Source: Pedobacter frigoris (GTDB taxonomy: Bacteria > Bacteroidota > Bacteroidia > Sphingobacteriales > Sphingobacteriaceae). From it: DNA of 64,000 nucleotides. Under the pieces are notes generated by a model, which saw only the letters and a program-made list of their open reading frames with translations, did no database searches and was not told the origin of the DNA. Numbering within the stretch: the stretch's first letter is position 1; each line of letters starts with the position of its first letter. Where the stretch lies: assembly GCF_005116445.1 (NCBI RefSeq), contig NZ_SWBQ01000002.1, positions 558,001 through 622,000 of the forward strand, written 5' to 3'. Below, in pieces: positions 33,032-41,783 of this stretch. The translations under genes were made by a program, and so were the position numbers.

Positions 33032-33658
33032 TTATTGTGGCACCTTGAGCTGAAGGATGATTTTGTCGGGCAACAATTCAGCTTTATCTGTAAACAAAGA
33101 ATACAGATCTATTACCTCTGCACCCATATCGTAAGCTACTTTTCTTACCCTCGGTATGATTTGGCTTTTGATGACCGGATCATAAATTGAGGGACTGTCT
33201 TTTAAAAACGAAGGGACTGGCAATAACAAAACAATTCTTGGACTAGCACCTCCGGCCTGAAAAGAATTAATCAGCTCTTTATAGTCGTTTTCAAATTCAG
33301 CATAAAAAGCGCGGTTCACGAGCTTACTATCATTTGTACCCAACTTGATAAACACCACATCTGGTTTGCTCTCCAAAGCCTTTTTATACGCAGGCGTATT
33401 CCAATAAGGGATATTGCCTTTTTTAAGTAGCGTAGTTCCGCTTACACCAAAGTTCATCACCTGGTAATTTGTACCGAGCATAGCTTGCAGTTGCGCAGGA
33501 TAGGCATTTTTTTCTCTGTCGACGATTCCTGAACCATAGGTGATGCTATTGCCTACACAGGCAATTTTGATGACTGACTGTGCGAATCCAGTATTGAAGC
33601 ACAGATTTAAGGCAAATAGAAGCCCTGTAAGCCTTTTAAATTTATTTAGATTTTGCAT
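33032..33658 (-). CDS. SGNH/GDSL hydrolase, frameshifted before its catalytic His (probable pseudogene part)
   Basis: 208 residues with signal peptide (1-26). Blocks G-N-S-I-T-Y-G (nucleophile Ser), G-V-S-G-T-T and K-L-G-T-N-D-S are present. At L-L-P-D-K-I the expected H-P-S-A-Q-G continues only in the next frame: one base (a C) is missing near 33059, so the catalytic D-x-x-H block is lost and translation ends in an unrelated L-Q-L-K-V-P-Q tail. In the restored frame the gene runs on into the alpha/beta hydrolase part below it. Sequencing error cannot be excluded, but the neighbouring domain swap argues for real decay. Confidence 0.65.
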   Translation of the reverse strand: MQNLNKFKRLTGLLFALNLCFNTGFAQSVIKIACVGNSITYGSGIVDREKNAYPAQLQAMLGTNYQVMNFGVSGTTLLKKGNIPYWNTPAYKKALESKPDVVFIKLGTNDSKLVNRAFYAEFENDYKELINSFQAGGASPRIVLLLPVPSFLKDSPSIYDPVIKSQIIPRVRKVAYDMGAEVIDLYSLFTDKAELLPDKIILQLKVPQ

Positions 33659-33820
33659 TTTACTTAAGAGTCTTTATTTATGAATACTTAAACCTCATCT
33701 GGCATTACCACTCCTTCAGTTTCATTCCATAGTGTTCTTCTTCTGAAGACGTAATTTTCTCACTGAAGCTAAAGACAAAATACTGATAATTAAAAAGATT
33801 GATCTGGCATCGGTACTGGC

Positions 33821-34154
33821 TTACCTGTTTTTTTGTAAACAGGCATTTGTGCCGGCTTGTCTCCAGGGATATTCTCCGGTCATCAGGGCATATCTTGAGG
33901 GTGTACAGGTAGCCGAGGTACAATGACCGTTGGTAAACCGAAGTCCGTCTTTTGCAAGCTGATCCGTATTTGGCGTACTAATTTTTGTGACCCCGTAACA
34001 GCATAGGTCACCATACCCCAGATCATCTACATAGATCATGATCACATTTGGTTTTTGGCGATCAGGAGCTACCTTACTGTACTTTTTTTTGCGCGAAAAC
34101 GGGCAAAGCAAAAGTGATAAAGGCAAGTCCGGAAACAATTCTACTTAAGTTCAT
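33821..34154 (-). pseudogene. Sulfatase (S1 family) remnant
   Basis: The ATG at 34154 opens a good signal peptide (M-N-L-S-R-I-V-S-G-L-A ... V-F-A-Q) that runs into an early stop. After a one-base shift within a run of eight A residues (about 34085-34092) the frame continues as a sulfatase N-terminus: P-N-V-I-M-I-Y-V-D-D-L-G-Y-G-D, and the formylglycine site C-T-P-S-R. The match stops near E-Y-P-W-R-Q-A-G-T and the roughly 350 following residues are gone. The adjacent 33660-33820 stretch holds no gene I can recognise. Confidence 0.75.
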
Positions 34155-34163
34155 TCTGATTGG

Positions 34164-35678
34164 TTAGTTTTGAGGTGGAAAGTTAAATGGCATCCATTTA
34201 TCGTATTTAGACAGCTCTTTTTCTACATCATCACTGATTGGAATCCCCCATGTCTCCCAGAAAGGCGCCAGGTTTCTTTGTACAATATTTGAATAGGTTT
34301 TTAACCACAGGTCTCTTTTCTGCTGGTCGTTTAACCTGCCGATGGTAGGGCCAAGTTTCTGGTATGCCTTAAAGAATGATTTAAAGCTCTCCCATCCGAA
34401 ACCTTCCTGCATCTGACGGAACATAATTAAACCCAGGAAAGCATCCTTTTGCCACTTCTCATAAGCAGGACCGGCTGCAAAATAGGCTTTCATAGATTTT
34501 TGTGTATTGGCATTTGAGATGGCTGAGTGGGCATTGTCACGGCCACCTACCAGGCGGTCGAACATATACAGCGAGAAGAAGTTGTTACTCACTTCTGTAG
34601 TGCCCCCAAATACCCAGTCCAGGTTTTGCATGTTATGACCAATTTCATGGAAAAAGCCCCAGTTGGCGCCGCCGCCGCTTGGCTGCATCAGTAAAGATGG
34701 GTCGGCCATGATCTCATTACTCAACATTTTTCTTGAAGGGGAGTGATGGATCATGATCGGATAACCGCTGTGCATGTATCCCCCGCCGATATGCTCATCG
34801 ACAACCATACGCTGCGCTCTGTAAAACGGCATTTTTATTTGAGCAAGCTCCATTTCACCTTCAACGATCATGTCCCAGAGCTTGATTACTTCTGCCGGAT
34901 TTTTTACAGTTTGCAGTACAGAATCGGGCAAAGTTAAGATCACATTGTCGCTGGCAATTTCTCCCCATGGCGCTTTGTTGTTCTTCAACTGGGTGCTCCA
35001 TTCCTCATTAGTGGTTTTGCCCGCGACATACAGCGGTGCCTGAATGGCGCGTGAAATAGAAAGTTCTACTACCCTGCCGTCTTTTTTCGGAGAAATGGCG
35101 ATGTAAACTAAACCACCAAAAGGTGAAGCTATTTTATTAGCGCCATTCTTTAATTTCTGTGTTTTGGTAATGATAGGCATCCGGCGCCAATCTTCTTTTC
35201 CGGCAACCCACCAGTTTAGGCGGTCGGACTGTGAGCCAATCTGCACTGTTAAATCATCGGCGGTTACATTTTTAGGTACGTTGATCTCAATATATTGTCC
35301 GGCGACGGCATACAAACCTGTACTGTACAGCACATCATTCCAGGGATTTGAATAACCCAGCGTGTTTACGATACTAACGAGGCTGTCTGCAATTTTTTTA
35401 TGTGTAATGCTTACCGTTTGCTTCGTGAATTTATACCCTTCTTTAGCACTTCCCGGAAAAAAGGCCGATGAAGGATGTGCTTTTATATTTTGGTAATCAG
35501 CGCTTTTCAACACATCATCACTCCATTTCGCAACGGCTTTTCTAAATTCAAGATCGTTTTTGGACAGGGTGTGTTTAGGAGAAATGACTACTGTTGCAGG
35601 ATCTTTGGCTGCATCCTGGGCATAAAGGGAAGGCGTACCTGCGGAAGTAAGGAGTGCCAAAGCAAATAACTTCTTCAT
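34164..35678 (-). CDS. M60-family (enhancin-like) metallopeptidase
   Basis: 504 residues from M-K-K-L-F-A-L-A (an upstream in-frame start at 35708 adds 10 residues). Signal peptide 1-20. The H344-E-I-G-H348 zinc site followed by N-M-Q and a downstream E (T-T-E-V-S-N-N) is the M60 gluzincin signature, preceded by a beta-sandwich domain (about 110-250). M60 peptidases of Bacteroidota cleave O-glycosylated mucin-type proteins. Intact, unlike its neighbours: sulfatase and SGNH/alpha-beta-hydrolase genes downstream are broken, so this appears to be what is left of a glycoprotein-degrading locus. A 225-base gap upstream contains only the ileS control region. Confidence 0.85.
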   Translation of the reverse strand: MKKLFALALLTSAGTPSLYAQDAAKDPATVVISPKHTLSKNDLEFRKAVAKWSDDVLKSADYQNIKAHPSSAFFPGSAKEGYKFTKQTVSITHKKIADSLVSIVNTLGYSNPWNDVLYSTGLYAVAGQYIEINVPKNVTADDLTVQIGSQSDRLNWWVAGKEDWRRMPIITKTQKLKNGANKIASPFGGLVYIAISPKKDGRVVELSISRAIQAPLYVAGKTTNEEWSTQLKNNKAPWGEIASDNVILTLPDSVLQTVKNPAEVIKLWDMIVEGEMELAQIKMPFYRAQRMVVDEHIGGGYMHSGYPIMIHHSPSRKMLSNEIMADPSLLMQPSGGGANWGFFHEIGHNMQNLDWVFGGTTEVSNNFFSLYMFDRLVGGRDNAHSAISNANTQKSMKAYFAAGPAYEKWQKDAFLGLIMFRQMQEGFGWESFKSFFKAYQKLGPTIGRLNDQQKRDLWLKTYSNIVQRNLAPFWETWGIPISDDVEKELSKYDKWMPFNFPPQN

Positions 35679-35895
35679 GGAAATTTTAGTATTTCTGTTG
35701 GTCAGCATTTTGTGTGGTTTTTGGTTTAAGTATTGAAGTTACGAATGCTACAAAAGAACTGTATAACCTATTATTACGCAACCGTTTGATAAGCTTGTAA
35801 AATTTATGTGGTAATTGGCTTCAAGTATCAATTCCATCTGCTATCGCCTGATTAATTCACATGAAGTTTGGTTTCAATTTCTCAATCTAATATCT

Positions 35896-35903
35896 TAACT
35901 TTG
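35896..35903 (+). promoter_or_regulatory. -7 box for ileS
   Basis: TAACTTTG (exact TAnnTTTG) with the ATG 31 nt downstream. A TTTG lies at 35877-35880, but its 15-nt spacing is short. Confidence 0.4.
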
Positions 35904-35933
35904 CAACCTTAATTTTTTTGAGATACTTGATTG

Positions 35934-38900
35934 ATGTATAGGGAATTTAAACAGTTAGAACTAGCGAAAATAGGGAAAGAAATACTAGAGTTTTGGAAAG
36001 CAGAAAACATCTTTGAAAAAAGTGTTTCTACCCGCTCAGAATCGAACCCATTTACTTTTTTCGAAGGTCCGCCTTCAGCAAACGGGATGCCTGGTATTCA
36101 CCACGTAATGGCCCGCGCTATTAAAGATATTTTTTGCCGCTATAAAACAATTAAAGGCTTTCAGGTAAAACGCAAAGCTGGCTGGGATACCCATGGCCTT
36201 CCAGTAGAGCTGGGAACTGAAAAAGAATTAGGTATCACGAAGGAAGATATAGGCAAAACCATTTCCATAGAAGAATACAACGAGGCCTGCAAAAGAACGG
36301 TTATGCGCTACACCGATGTGTGGAACGACCTGACTGAAAAAATGGGATATTGGGTAGATATGGACGATCCGTACATCACCTACAAATCTAAATACATGGA
36401 GTCTGTATGGTGGTTATTGAAACAGATCTATGATAAAGGCCTGCTTTACAAGGGTTACACCATTCAGCCTTACTCTCCAAAAGCCGGAACAGGATTAAGT
36501 TCACACGAAGTAAATCAGCCTGGCGCATACCGCGATGTGTCGGACACAACGATCATAGCTCAGTTTAAGGCACTTGCTGAAACATTACCTGCATTCTTAC
36601 AGGGTTTCGGGGATATTCATTTCATGGCCTGGACGACCACTCCCTGGACACTATCCTCGAACACGGCTTTAACCGTTGGCCCTAAGATCGAATATGTACT
36701 GGTAAAAACTTTTAATCAATACACGTTCCTGCCTGTAAATGTGATTCTTGCAAAGAATCTGGTAGGCAAACAGTTCAGCAAAGGATTCTTTGAAAGCACC
36801 GCCGCTGAAGATTTTGAGAATTTTAATGCAGGAGATAAAAAGATCCCTTATCAGATCTTAGCTTCTTTTAAAGGCGCTGAGCTGGTTGGGATTAAATACG
36901 AACAACTTTTACAATATACATTACCATACCAGAACTCTGAAAATGCTTTTCGTGTGATCTCAGGCGATTTTGTGACCACAGAAGACGGAACCGGTATCGT
37001 GCATACGGCACCAACTTTTGGCGCTGATGATGCTAAAGTAGCTAAAGAGGCAAGCCCGGAAGTTCCTCCTATGCTTGTTCTGGATGAAAACGGTACAGCT
37101 GTACCGCTGGTAGACCTCCAGGGAAAATTCACTTCACACATGGGTGCTTTTGCCGGAAAATATGTAAAAAATGAGTATTACAATGAAGGCGAAGCTCCTG
37201 AGAAATCAGTAGATGTAGAAATAGCCATCATTTTAAAAGAAGAAAATAAAGCTTTTAAAGTAGAAAAGTATGTCCACAGTTATCCGCATAGCTGGAGAAC
37301 TGATGAGCCTCTTTTATATTACCCGCTGGATTCATGGTTTATTAAAGTGACCGACATCAAAGACAGGATGTTTGATCTGAATGAAACCATCAACTGGAAA
37401 CCAAAATCAACAGGAGAAGGGCGCTTTGGAAACTGGCTGAAAAATGCGAATGACTGGAATCTTTCGCGTTCAAGGTACTGGGGAATCCCTCTGCCAATTT
37501 GGAGAACAGATGACAAAAGAGAAGAAGTGATCATTGGTTCTGTTGAAGAACTGTACCATGCCATAGAAAAATCAATTGAGGCCGGACACATGAAGGAGAA
37601 TCCTTTCAAAGGATTTGAGATCGGGAACATGTCGGAAGAGAATTACGACCTGGTAGACCTGCATAAAAATGTAGTGGACGAGATTGTATTGCTTTCGCCA
37701 TCCGGGAAACCGATGAGACGTGAAAGCGACCTGATCGATGTTTGGTTTGACTCAGGAGCCATGCCTTATGCACAATGGCATTATCCTTTTGAAAATAAAG
37801 ACAAAATAGACGGAGGCAAAGACTTCCCAGCTGATTTTATCGCTGAAGGCGTAGACCAGACGCGTGGATGGTTCTATACTTTGCACGCTATAGGGTCACT
37901 CGTTTTTGACAAGGTTGCCTATAAAAATGTGGTTTCCAATGGCCTGGTACTCGACAAAAACGGACAGAAAATGTCTAAACGTCTGGGCAATGCAGCAGAT
38001 CCTTTTAAAACCCTAGAGGAATATGGGCCGGATGCAACGCGCTGGTACATGATCTCTAATGCCAATCCATGGGATAACCTAAAATTCGATATTGAAGGAA
38101 TCGCAGAAGTACGCCGCAAGTTCTTTGGCACGCTTTACAATACTTACGCATTCTTTGCTTTGTATGCGAACATCGACAAGTTTGAAATAGACCACAATAA
38201 CCTTACACCTGTTGCTGAGCGCAGCGAGCTGGACAGATGGATCTTATCGCTTCTGCAGAACCTGATAGCGGAGGTTGATGAAAGCTATGCGGCATATGAG
38301 CCGACAAAAGCTGCCAGGGCAATCCAGTCGTTCGTGGATGAACACCTGAGCAACTGGTACATCCGTTTATCTCGCCGCCGTTTCTGGAAAGGTGAGATGA
38401 CTGCGGATAAAAAGGCTGCTTATGAAACGCTTTACGCGTGTTTAACTAGTTTGTCTCAACTGATGTCGCCTATTGCTCCGTTCTTTGCAGACTGGTTATT
38501 CCAAAATCTTACTGCCGGTGATGCTGCCAATAAGATTGAATCCGTGCATTTGACAATCCTTGAACCGGCCGACGCTTCTCTGATTGACAACGAGCTGAAC
38601 GAGCGCATGAGACTTGCTCAGGACATTTCATCAATGGTATTGTCGCTGCGTAAAAAAACAAGTATCAACGTGCGTCAGCCGCTTGCAAAAATCCTGATCC
38701 CTGTTCTGGACAACAAATTTGCTGAGCGTGTGGACCTTGTAAAAGAATTGATATTATCTGAAACCAACATCAAGGATATTGAGTACATTACAGATACTGC
38801 AGGCTTTATCACAAAAAAGATAAAACCTAACTTCAAGGCCTTAGGTCCAAAAGTAGGGAAAGACATGAAACAGATTGCCGAAATCATCAGCAACTTAAAT

Positions 38901-39326
38901 CAGGAACAACTGAGCCAATTTGAAGCAGCAGGGAAATATGAAATTAGTGGCACCAATTATGTTATTGAGTTGAGCGATGTAGAAATCATAGCTGAGGACA
39001 TACCAGGATGGCAGGTCACGAACATGGGCAATTTAACAGTTGCACTTGATGTAACCATCACAGATGAGCTGAAGCAGGAAGGACTATCGAGGGAACTGAT
39101 CAACAGAATTCAGAATTTAAGAAAAGAACTGAATTTTGAAGTTACTGATAGGATTACCGTGACTTTACAAAACCATAATTTAATAGCGGGTGCTGTAGCA
39201 CAAAATAAAACCTACATTTGCTCCGAAATTTTGGCAGATAACATTGAGTTAACAGAAACTTTAGATAATGGAAACAAAATAGTAATCGATGATGTTGAAC
39301 TACAAATCTCGATTGCACAACAATAA
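35934..39326 (+). CDS. ileS: Isoleucyl-tRNA synthetase
   Basis: 1130 residues from the ATG at 35934 (a TTG codon precedes it in frame). Class I signatures: P-P-S-A-N-G-M-P-G-I-H-H (HIGH variant near residue 56), G-W-D-T-H-G-L-P-V-E, and K679-M-S-K-R683. The editing CP1 domain lies between and the anticodon-binding region after it. This is the long eukaryote-like IleS type, which is often associated with mupirocin insensitivity. First gene of ileS-dksA-like-lspA. Confidence 0.97.
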   Translation: MYREFKQLELAKIGKEILEFWKAENIFEKSVSTRSESNPFTFFEGPPSANGMPGIHHVMARAIKDIFCRYKTIKGFQVKRKAGWDTHGLPVELGTEKELGITKEDIGKTISIEEYNEACKRTVMRYTDVWNDLTEKMGYWVDMDDPYITYKSKYMESVWWLLKQIYDKGLLYKGYTIQPYSPKAGTGLSSHEVNQPGAYRDVSDTTIIAQFKALAETLPAFLQGFGDIHFMAWTTTPWTLSSNTALTVGPKIEYVLVKTFNQYTFLPVNVILAKNLVGKQFSKGFFESTAAEDFENFNAGDKKIPYQILASFKGAELVGIKYEQLLQYTLPYQNSENAFRVISGDFVTTEDGTGIVHTAPTFGADDAKVAKEASPEVPPMLVLDENGTAVPLVDLQGKFTSHMGAFAGKYVKNEYYNEGEAPEKSVDVEIAIILKEENKAFKVEKYVHSYPHSWRTDEPLLYYPLDSWFIKVTDIKDRMFDLNETINWKPKSTGEGRFGNWLKNANDWNLSRSRYWGIPLPIWRTDDKREEVIIGSVEELYHAIEKSIEAGHMKENPFKGFEIGNMSEENYDLVDLHKNVVDEIVLLSPSGKPMRRESDLIDVWFDSGAMPYAQWHYPFENKDKIDGGKDFPADFIAEGVDQTRGWFYTLHAIGSLVFDKVAYKNVVSNGLVLDKNGQKMSKRLGNAADPFKTLEEYGPDATRWYMISNANPWDNLKFDIEGIAEVRRKFFGTLYNTYAFFALYANIDKFEIDHNNLTPVAERSELDRWILSLLQNLIAEVDESYAAYEPTKAARAIQSFVDEHLSNWYIRLSRRRFWKGEMTADKKAAYETLYACLTSLSQLMSPIAPFFADWLFQNLTAGDAANKIESVHLTILEPADASLIDNELNERMRLAQDISSMVLSLRKKTSINVRQPLAKILIPVLDNKFAERVDLVKELILSETNIKDIEYITDTAGFITKKIKPNFKALGPKVGKDMKQIAEIISNLNQEQLSQFEAAGKYEISGTNYVIELSDVEIIAEDIPGWQVTNMGNLTVALDVTITDELKQEGLSRELINRIQNLRKELNFEVTDRITVTLQNHNLIAGAVAQNKTYICSEILADNIELTETLDNGNKIVIDDVELQISIAQQ

Positions 39327-39331
39327 TTATT

Positions 39332-39712
39332 ATGGAAAAAGAAAAAACAAGGTACTCTGACAGCGAACTTCAGGAATTTAAAGAATTGATCCAGGAAAAA
39401 CTACGTATGGCCAGAGAAGAGTTTCTTGATTTAACAAACTCGTTGAGCAGTCCGAATTCTAACGGAACTGAAGATACTTCCGGAACATATAAAACGCTTG
39501 AAGATGGTTCTGCTACGCTTGAAAAAGAGCAATTAAACCAATTGGCGGCACGCCAGAAGAAGTTTATTGAAAACTTAGAAGCAGCATTGGTACGTATTGA
39601 AAACAAAACCTACGGCATTTGCAGAGAAACAGGTAAACTGATTCAAAAAGAACGTTTACGTGCGGTGCCTCACGCTACTTTGAGTATGGAAGCTAAACTG
39701 AAGCAGTCGTAA
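39332..39712 (+). CDS. TraR/DksA-family protein with degenerate zinc finger
   Basis: 126 residues. Helical hairpin N-terminus (about 1-85), then Y-G-I-C-R-E-T-G-K-L-I and R-L-R-A-V-P-H-A-T-L-S, the TraR/DksA finger in which only the first of four Cys remains. DksA-like proteins bind RNA polymerase through the secondary channel. It starts 5 nt after ileS and its stop overlaps the lspA start (TAATG). Confidence 0.88.
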   Translation: MEKEKTRYSDSELQEFKELIQEKLRMAREEFLDLTNSLSSPNSNGTEDTSGTYKTLEDGSATLEKEQLNQLAARQKKFIENLEAALVRIENKTYGICRETGKLIQKERLRAVPHATLSMEAKLKQS

Positions 39713-40314
39713 TGAAAGGCTATACTAAACCTTTATTAATTATTTTCTTAGTATTGCTTGCCGATCAGGTATTAAAGACCTGGATCAAAACCAATATGTT
39801 TTTAGGCCAGGAGTTTAAAATGATTGGAAATTGGTTCATCATCCATTTTACAGAGAATAATGGAATGGCCTTCGGTTTAGAGTTTGGAGGAGAGTTCGGG
39901 AAACTGGCTTTATCTCTTTTCAGAATTGTGGCTGTAGGCGGGATTGGCTACGGATTGCATTACCTCATTAAGCATAAGTACCACAGAGGACTGATATTAA
40001 ATGTTGCGTTGATTTTTGCTGGTGCATTGGGCAATATCATAGATTCTGTACTGTATGGAGTAATTTATGGTTACGCTGGCCTGTTTCACGGACGGGTTGT
40101 GGACATGTTTTATTTTCCGATTTTACAGGGTAATTTCCCTTCCTGGGTACCGATGTGGGGAGGAGAAGACTATATTTTCTTCAGACCAGTATTTAATATT
40201 GCAGATGCGGCGATTTCTGTGGGTGTAATCATCATCCTGATCTTCCAGAAGACATATTTCAAAGAAGAAGTAAAAGAAGAAATTGGACCTAATAATGAGA
40301 TAGTTGAGGATTAA
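39712..40314 (+). CDS. lspA: Lipoprotein signal peptidase (SPase II)
   Basis: 200 residues, four TM helices. The catalytic Asp pair lies in G-N-I-I-D-S and F-N-I-A-D-A-A-I-S, with the N-N-G-M-A-F-G block near residue 50. It cleaves prolipoproteins after lipid modification, in the inner membrane. A loop insertion (about 120-155, W-V-P-M-W-G-G-E-D-Y) makes it longer than the E. coli protein. Overlaps the dksA-like stop by one base. Confidence 0.96.
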   Translation: MKGYTKPLLIIFLVLLADQVLKTWIKTNMFLGQEFKMIGNWFIIHFTENNGMAFGLEFGGEFGKLALSLFRIVAVGGIGYGLHYLIKHKYHRGLILNVALIFAGALGNIIDSVLYGVIYGYAGLFHGRVVDMFYFPILQGNFPSWVPMWGGEDYIFFRPVFNIADAAISVGVIIILIFQKTYFKEEVKEEIGPNNEIVED

Positions 40315-40388
40315 TTTATCATAAGCTTGTGGAATTGGTATGATAATTACATCTGAATATCAAATACACAAATGAAAAACATTACATT

Positions 40389-41096
40389 ATGAAAAAGTTA
40401 TTAACTCTTGCCTTCGCTACATTATTAAGTATAAGTGCATTGGCCCAACAAGTAGATTTAAGAAAGAAGATCAGTGTCAGCGGTTCTGCAGAGACCGAAA
40501 TCACTCCGGATATCATCTACATCAGCATCTCTTTAAAAGAATATTTTAAAGACAACAACAACAAGAAAAAGGTGGACATCACTACATTGGAAACCCAATT
40601 GTACAATGCCATTCAAAAAGCCGGATTGGATAAAGAAAACTTAACCATCAATAACCTGTCGAGCTACTCATGGGCTACTGAGAAAAAGAAAAATCCTGAT
40701 TTCCTGGCAAGTAAGCAATATCGTTTGAAGGTTTCTGACCTGAACAAATGGAATGCAATCATTGCTGAAGTAGATGCGAAAGGCATTGCTTACACCAATA
40801 TAGAGAGCTACGATTATTCTAAGATCGAAACGCTAAAAAAGGAGCTTAAAATTAAAGCATTACAAGCTGCTAAAGCCAAAGCAAGCTATCTTGTAGAGGC
40901 ATTAGGTGATAAACTAGGAAGTGCAATAGATATTCAGGAGATCAATAATGAAGCATATCCTCAGCCAATGTACCGCGCGAACGTCATGATGATGAAAGCT
41001 GAAAGTGCCGACATGGCTGGCGCTTCTGCACCAGAGATCGATTTTAAAAAGATCAAATTGAATTACGTAATGAATGTAGTTTTTGAGATCAGATAA
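40389..41096 (+). CDS. SIMPL domain (DUF541) periplasmic protein
   Basis: 235 residues. Signal peptide ends A-L-A-Q near residue 20. V-S-G-S-A-E-T-E-I-T-P-D begins the SIMPL domain, which covers most of the chain. Bacterial members form ring-like oligomers and are connected with oxidative or envelope stress, but no enzymatic function is known. Single gene with its own terminator. Confidence 0.88.
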   Translation: MKKLLTLAFATLLSISALAQQVDLRKKISVSGSAETEITPDIIYISISLKEYFKDNNNKKKVDITTLETQLYNAIQKAGLDKENLTINNLSSYSWATEKKKNPDFLASKQYRLKVSDLNKWNAIIAEVDAKGIAYTNIESYDYSKIETLKKELKIKALQAAKAKASYLVEALGDKLGSAIDIQEINNEAYPQPMYRANVMMMKAESADMAGASAPEIDFKKIKLNYVMNVVFEIR

Positions 41097-41151
41097 TAAA
41101 ATTCTGACCTGAACTGTATACAGTCTCTAAAAAAACAATAGCATTTTAATT

Positions 41152-41186
41152 AAAAAACCTACCAATTGATTTTTGGTAGGTTTTTT
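41152..41186 (+). terminator. Terminator of the SIMPL gene
   Basis: 13-bp stem (41152-41164 with 41174-41186), 9-nt loop, ends with T6. Confidence 0.85.
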
Positions 41187-41221
41187 GTTATTTATTCCTA
41201 TATCAACAAAATTCAAATCGT

Positions 41222-41536
41222 ATGAAAAGAATAATTTACTCATTAGTGCTGGTTTTCACACTGGCAATTAGCGCAAACACAGTTACGGCTGCTGAAAAGA
41301 AGGACAAGGTTAAAACTGAGATGACTGCCGAGCAGAAAATTCAGTTGAAGAGAATCACTGACCGTGTAGAGGAAATTAAGGCGATGGATAAATCAGAATT
41401 ATCAAGAGTTGAGAAAAAAGCGTTACGTAAAGAATTAAGAGAGTTAAAACAAGAAGCCCGTGCAATGGGTGGTGGTGTTTACCTTTCTGTTGGAGCGATT
41501 ATCATCATCATCTTATTGCTGATCCTGATCTTATAA
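41222..41536 (+). CDS. Small exported protein with coiled coil and C-terminal TM helix
   Basis: 104 residues. Signal peptide (1-23), a charged K/E-rich helical region (about 25-78), a G-G-G hinge and a very hydrophobic C-terminal helix (I-I-I-I-I-L-L-L-I-L-I-L). The family is frequent in Bacteroidota but not assigned a function that I know. Followed by a 44-bp perfect palindrome. Confidence 0.72.
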   Translation: MKRIIYSLVLVFTLAISANTVTAAEKKDKVKTEMTAEQKIQLKRITDRVEEIKAMDKSELSRVEKKALRKELRELKQEARAMGGGVYLSVGAIIIIILLLILIL

Positions 41537-41566
41537 TATTGCCCCCTATTACTTATTAATATCTAC

Positions 41567-41610
41567 CTAAAGAAAACGAGGCTTCCAATTGGAAGCCTCG
41601 TTTTCTTTAG
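41567..41610. terminator. 44-bp perfect palindrome, terminator
   Basis: 22-bp arms with no loop (41567-41588 / 41589-41610), G+C-rich core flanked by AAAGAAAA and TTTTCTTT. Can end transcription in both directions between the small exported protein gene and serS. Confidence 0.8.
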
Positions 41611-41692
41611 TAGTTTAGTTTTGTACTGGTTAACTTCAGCTTTGCTTATATTCTGGCACTCAACAGTCACTTGTTTGACCCTGGGGTATAAC

Positions 41693-41735
41693 GAGACTCT
41701 GACAAGACTCTGAGCAAAGTCTGACAACAGTCTAA
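41693..41735. repeat. Short imperfect tandem repeat
   Basis: About 3.5 copies of an 11-12-bp unit (AGACTCTGACA and variants) in the gap between the palindrome and serS. Otherwise this 170-base gap holds nothing I recognise. Confidence 0.45.
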
Positions 41736-41783
41736 GGTGTCATAAACCGATCTGAAGCATTCGTGTTTTTTAACCAGATAAGA

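Noticed and set aside
33705..33923. 72-aa reverse frame between the sulfatase relic and the SGNH gene
   Set aside because: No recognisable domain, and it lies across the sulfatase relic; treated as decayed sequence.
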